From NCBI GenBank assembly GCA_030616195.1, contig JAUWXW010000139.1:1-5391 (forward strand): a stretch of DNA of 5,391 bases, read 5' to 3'. Made by a program: the position numbers and the translations under genes. Numbering within the stretch: the first letter of the stretch is position 1; every line of letters starts with the position of its first letter. This stretch comes from Chloroflexota bacterium (GTDB taxonomy: Bacteria > Chloroflexota > Dehalococcoidia > RBG-13-53-26). Positions 5,165-5,391 of the stretch are shown here, one piece after another. Below the pieces are notes generated by a model. The model had not been told where the DNA came from. It was given only the letters and a program-made list of their open reading frames with translations, and did no database searches.

Positions 5165-5391
5165 GGCTCGCCCCCTCGACTGGCTTGAAGTACTTGATAT
5201 CCAGGTAGCTTCCTTTCCGCTTCTCCTTGAAAACCGCCTTTAGCCTCATGCCCTCCTTCAGGCTATCAAGCTTTGCCTCACCACTGAGATGAGTCATACC
5301 AGTATCAGCACCGTCCAGTTTAATTATCCCGTAGGCAAAAGGTGCTTTCATAGGATGCAGCTCAGGCTCGGCGTAATGCACTACGGTGAAG
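5157..5391 (-). CDS. DUF35 OB-fold protein, N-terminus cut by the window edge
   Basis: The frame is open from the right edge to TAA at 5159-5157. It shows the OB-fold half of a DUF35 protein: FTVVHYAEPE at the edge, AYGIIKLDGADTGMTHL, then LKAVFKEKRKGSYLDIKYF and a short tail ending GASHG. Compared with the complete paralog at the other end of the cassette, about 80 residues are missing, including the zinc ribbon, which should lie beyond 5391. A GTG at 5381 is an internal valine, not the start. The stop overlaps the thiolase-like A start by 8 nt, a sign of tight translational coupling and probable subunit partnership. Confidence 0.88.
   Translation of the reverse strand, partial: FTVVHYAEPELHPMKAPFAYGIIKLDGADTGMTHLSGEAKLDSLKEGMRLKAVFKEKRKGSYLDIKYFKPVEGASHG

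Overview
The window looks like a piece of a bacterial chromosome or metagenomic contig of moderate GC. It uses classical Shine-Dalgarno sites (AGGAGG/GGGAGG 6-7 nt before most starts). All convincing intact genes lie on the minus strand, so the window is best read from its right end to its left. The gene content (thiolase-like proteins paired with DUF35 zinc-ribbon/OB-fold proteins, a putative-cyclase remnant) fits acyl-CoA-metabolising environmental bacteria such as Chloroflexota/Dehalococcoidia or Desulfobacterota. There is no rRNA or other phylogenetic marker here, so that placement is only a guess.

Right half (5391 to about 2204, minus strand): a compact acyl-CoA cassette. It starts with a DUF35 protein cut by the window edge. 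The stop of this gene overlaps the start of thiolase-like protein A by 8 nt. Thiolase-like protein B follows 2 bp later, with its ribosome site inside the end of A. Next comes a 181-bp AT-rich inverted-repeat spacer, then a second, complete DUF35 protein. Both thiolase-like proteins lack the nucleophilic cysteine of true thiolases. Together with the two DUF35 partners this suggests a thiolase-fold/DUF35 complex doing non-thiolytic chemistry, such as the retro-aldol cleavage known for Ltp2 with the DUF35 domain of ChsH2, or a heteromeric acyltransferase.

Middle (2203 to 982): a 508-bp stretch without an intact gene. It holds a 5'-truncated C-terminus of a putative-cyclase (PF04199-type) protein on the plus strand, plus two short palindromes. 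It is followed by an intact 237-aa minus-strand gene of an uncharacterised family with conserved-looking Cys motifs.

Left end (981 to 1): a 386-bp stretch without a gene, carrying a 24-bp direct repeat that may be an insertion-sequence relic. Then comes a small gene that appears to be broken by a frameshift, overlapping the start of a class I glutamine amidotransferase that runs off the left edge.

A recurring layout is a hairpin built over the stop codon. It is seen at all three genes that are followed by an intergenic gap.
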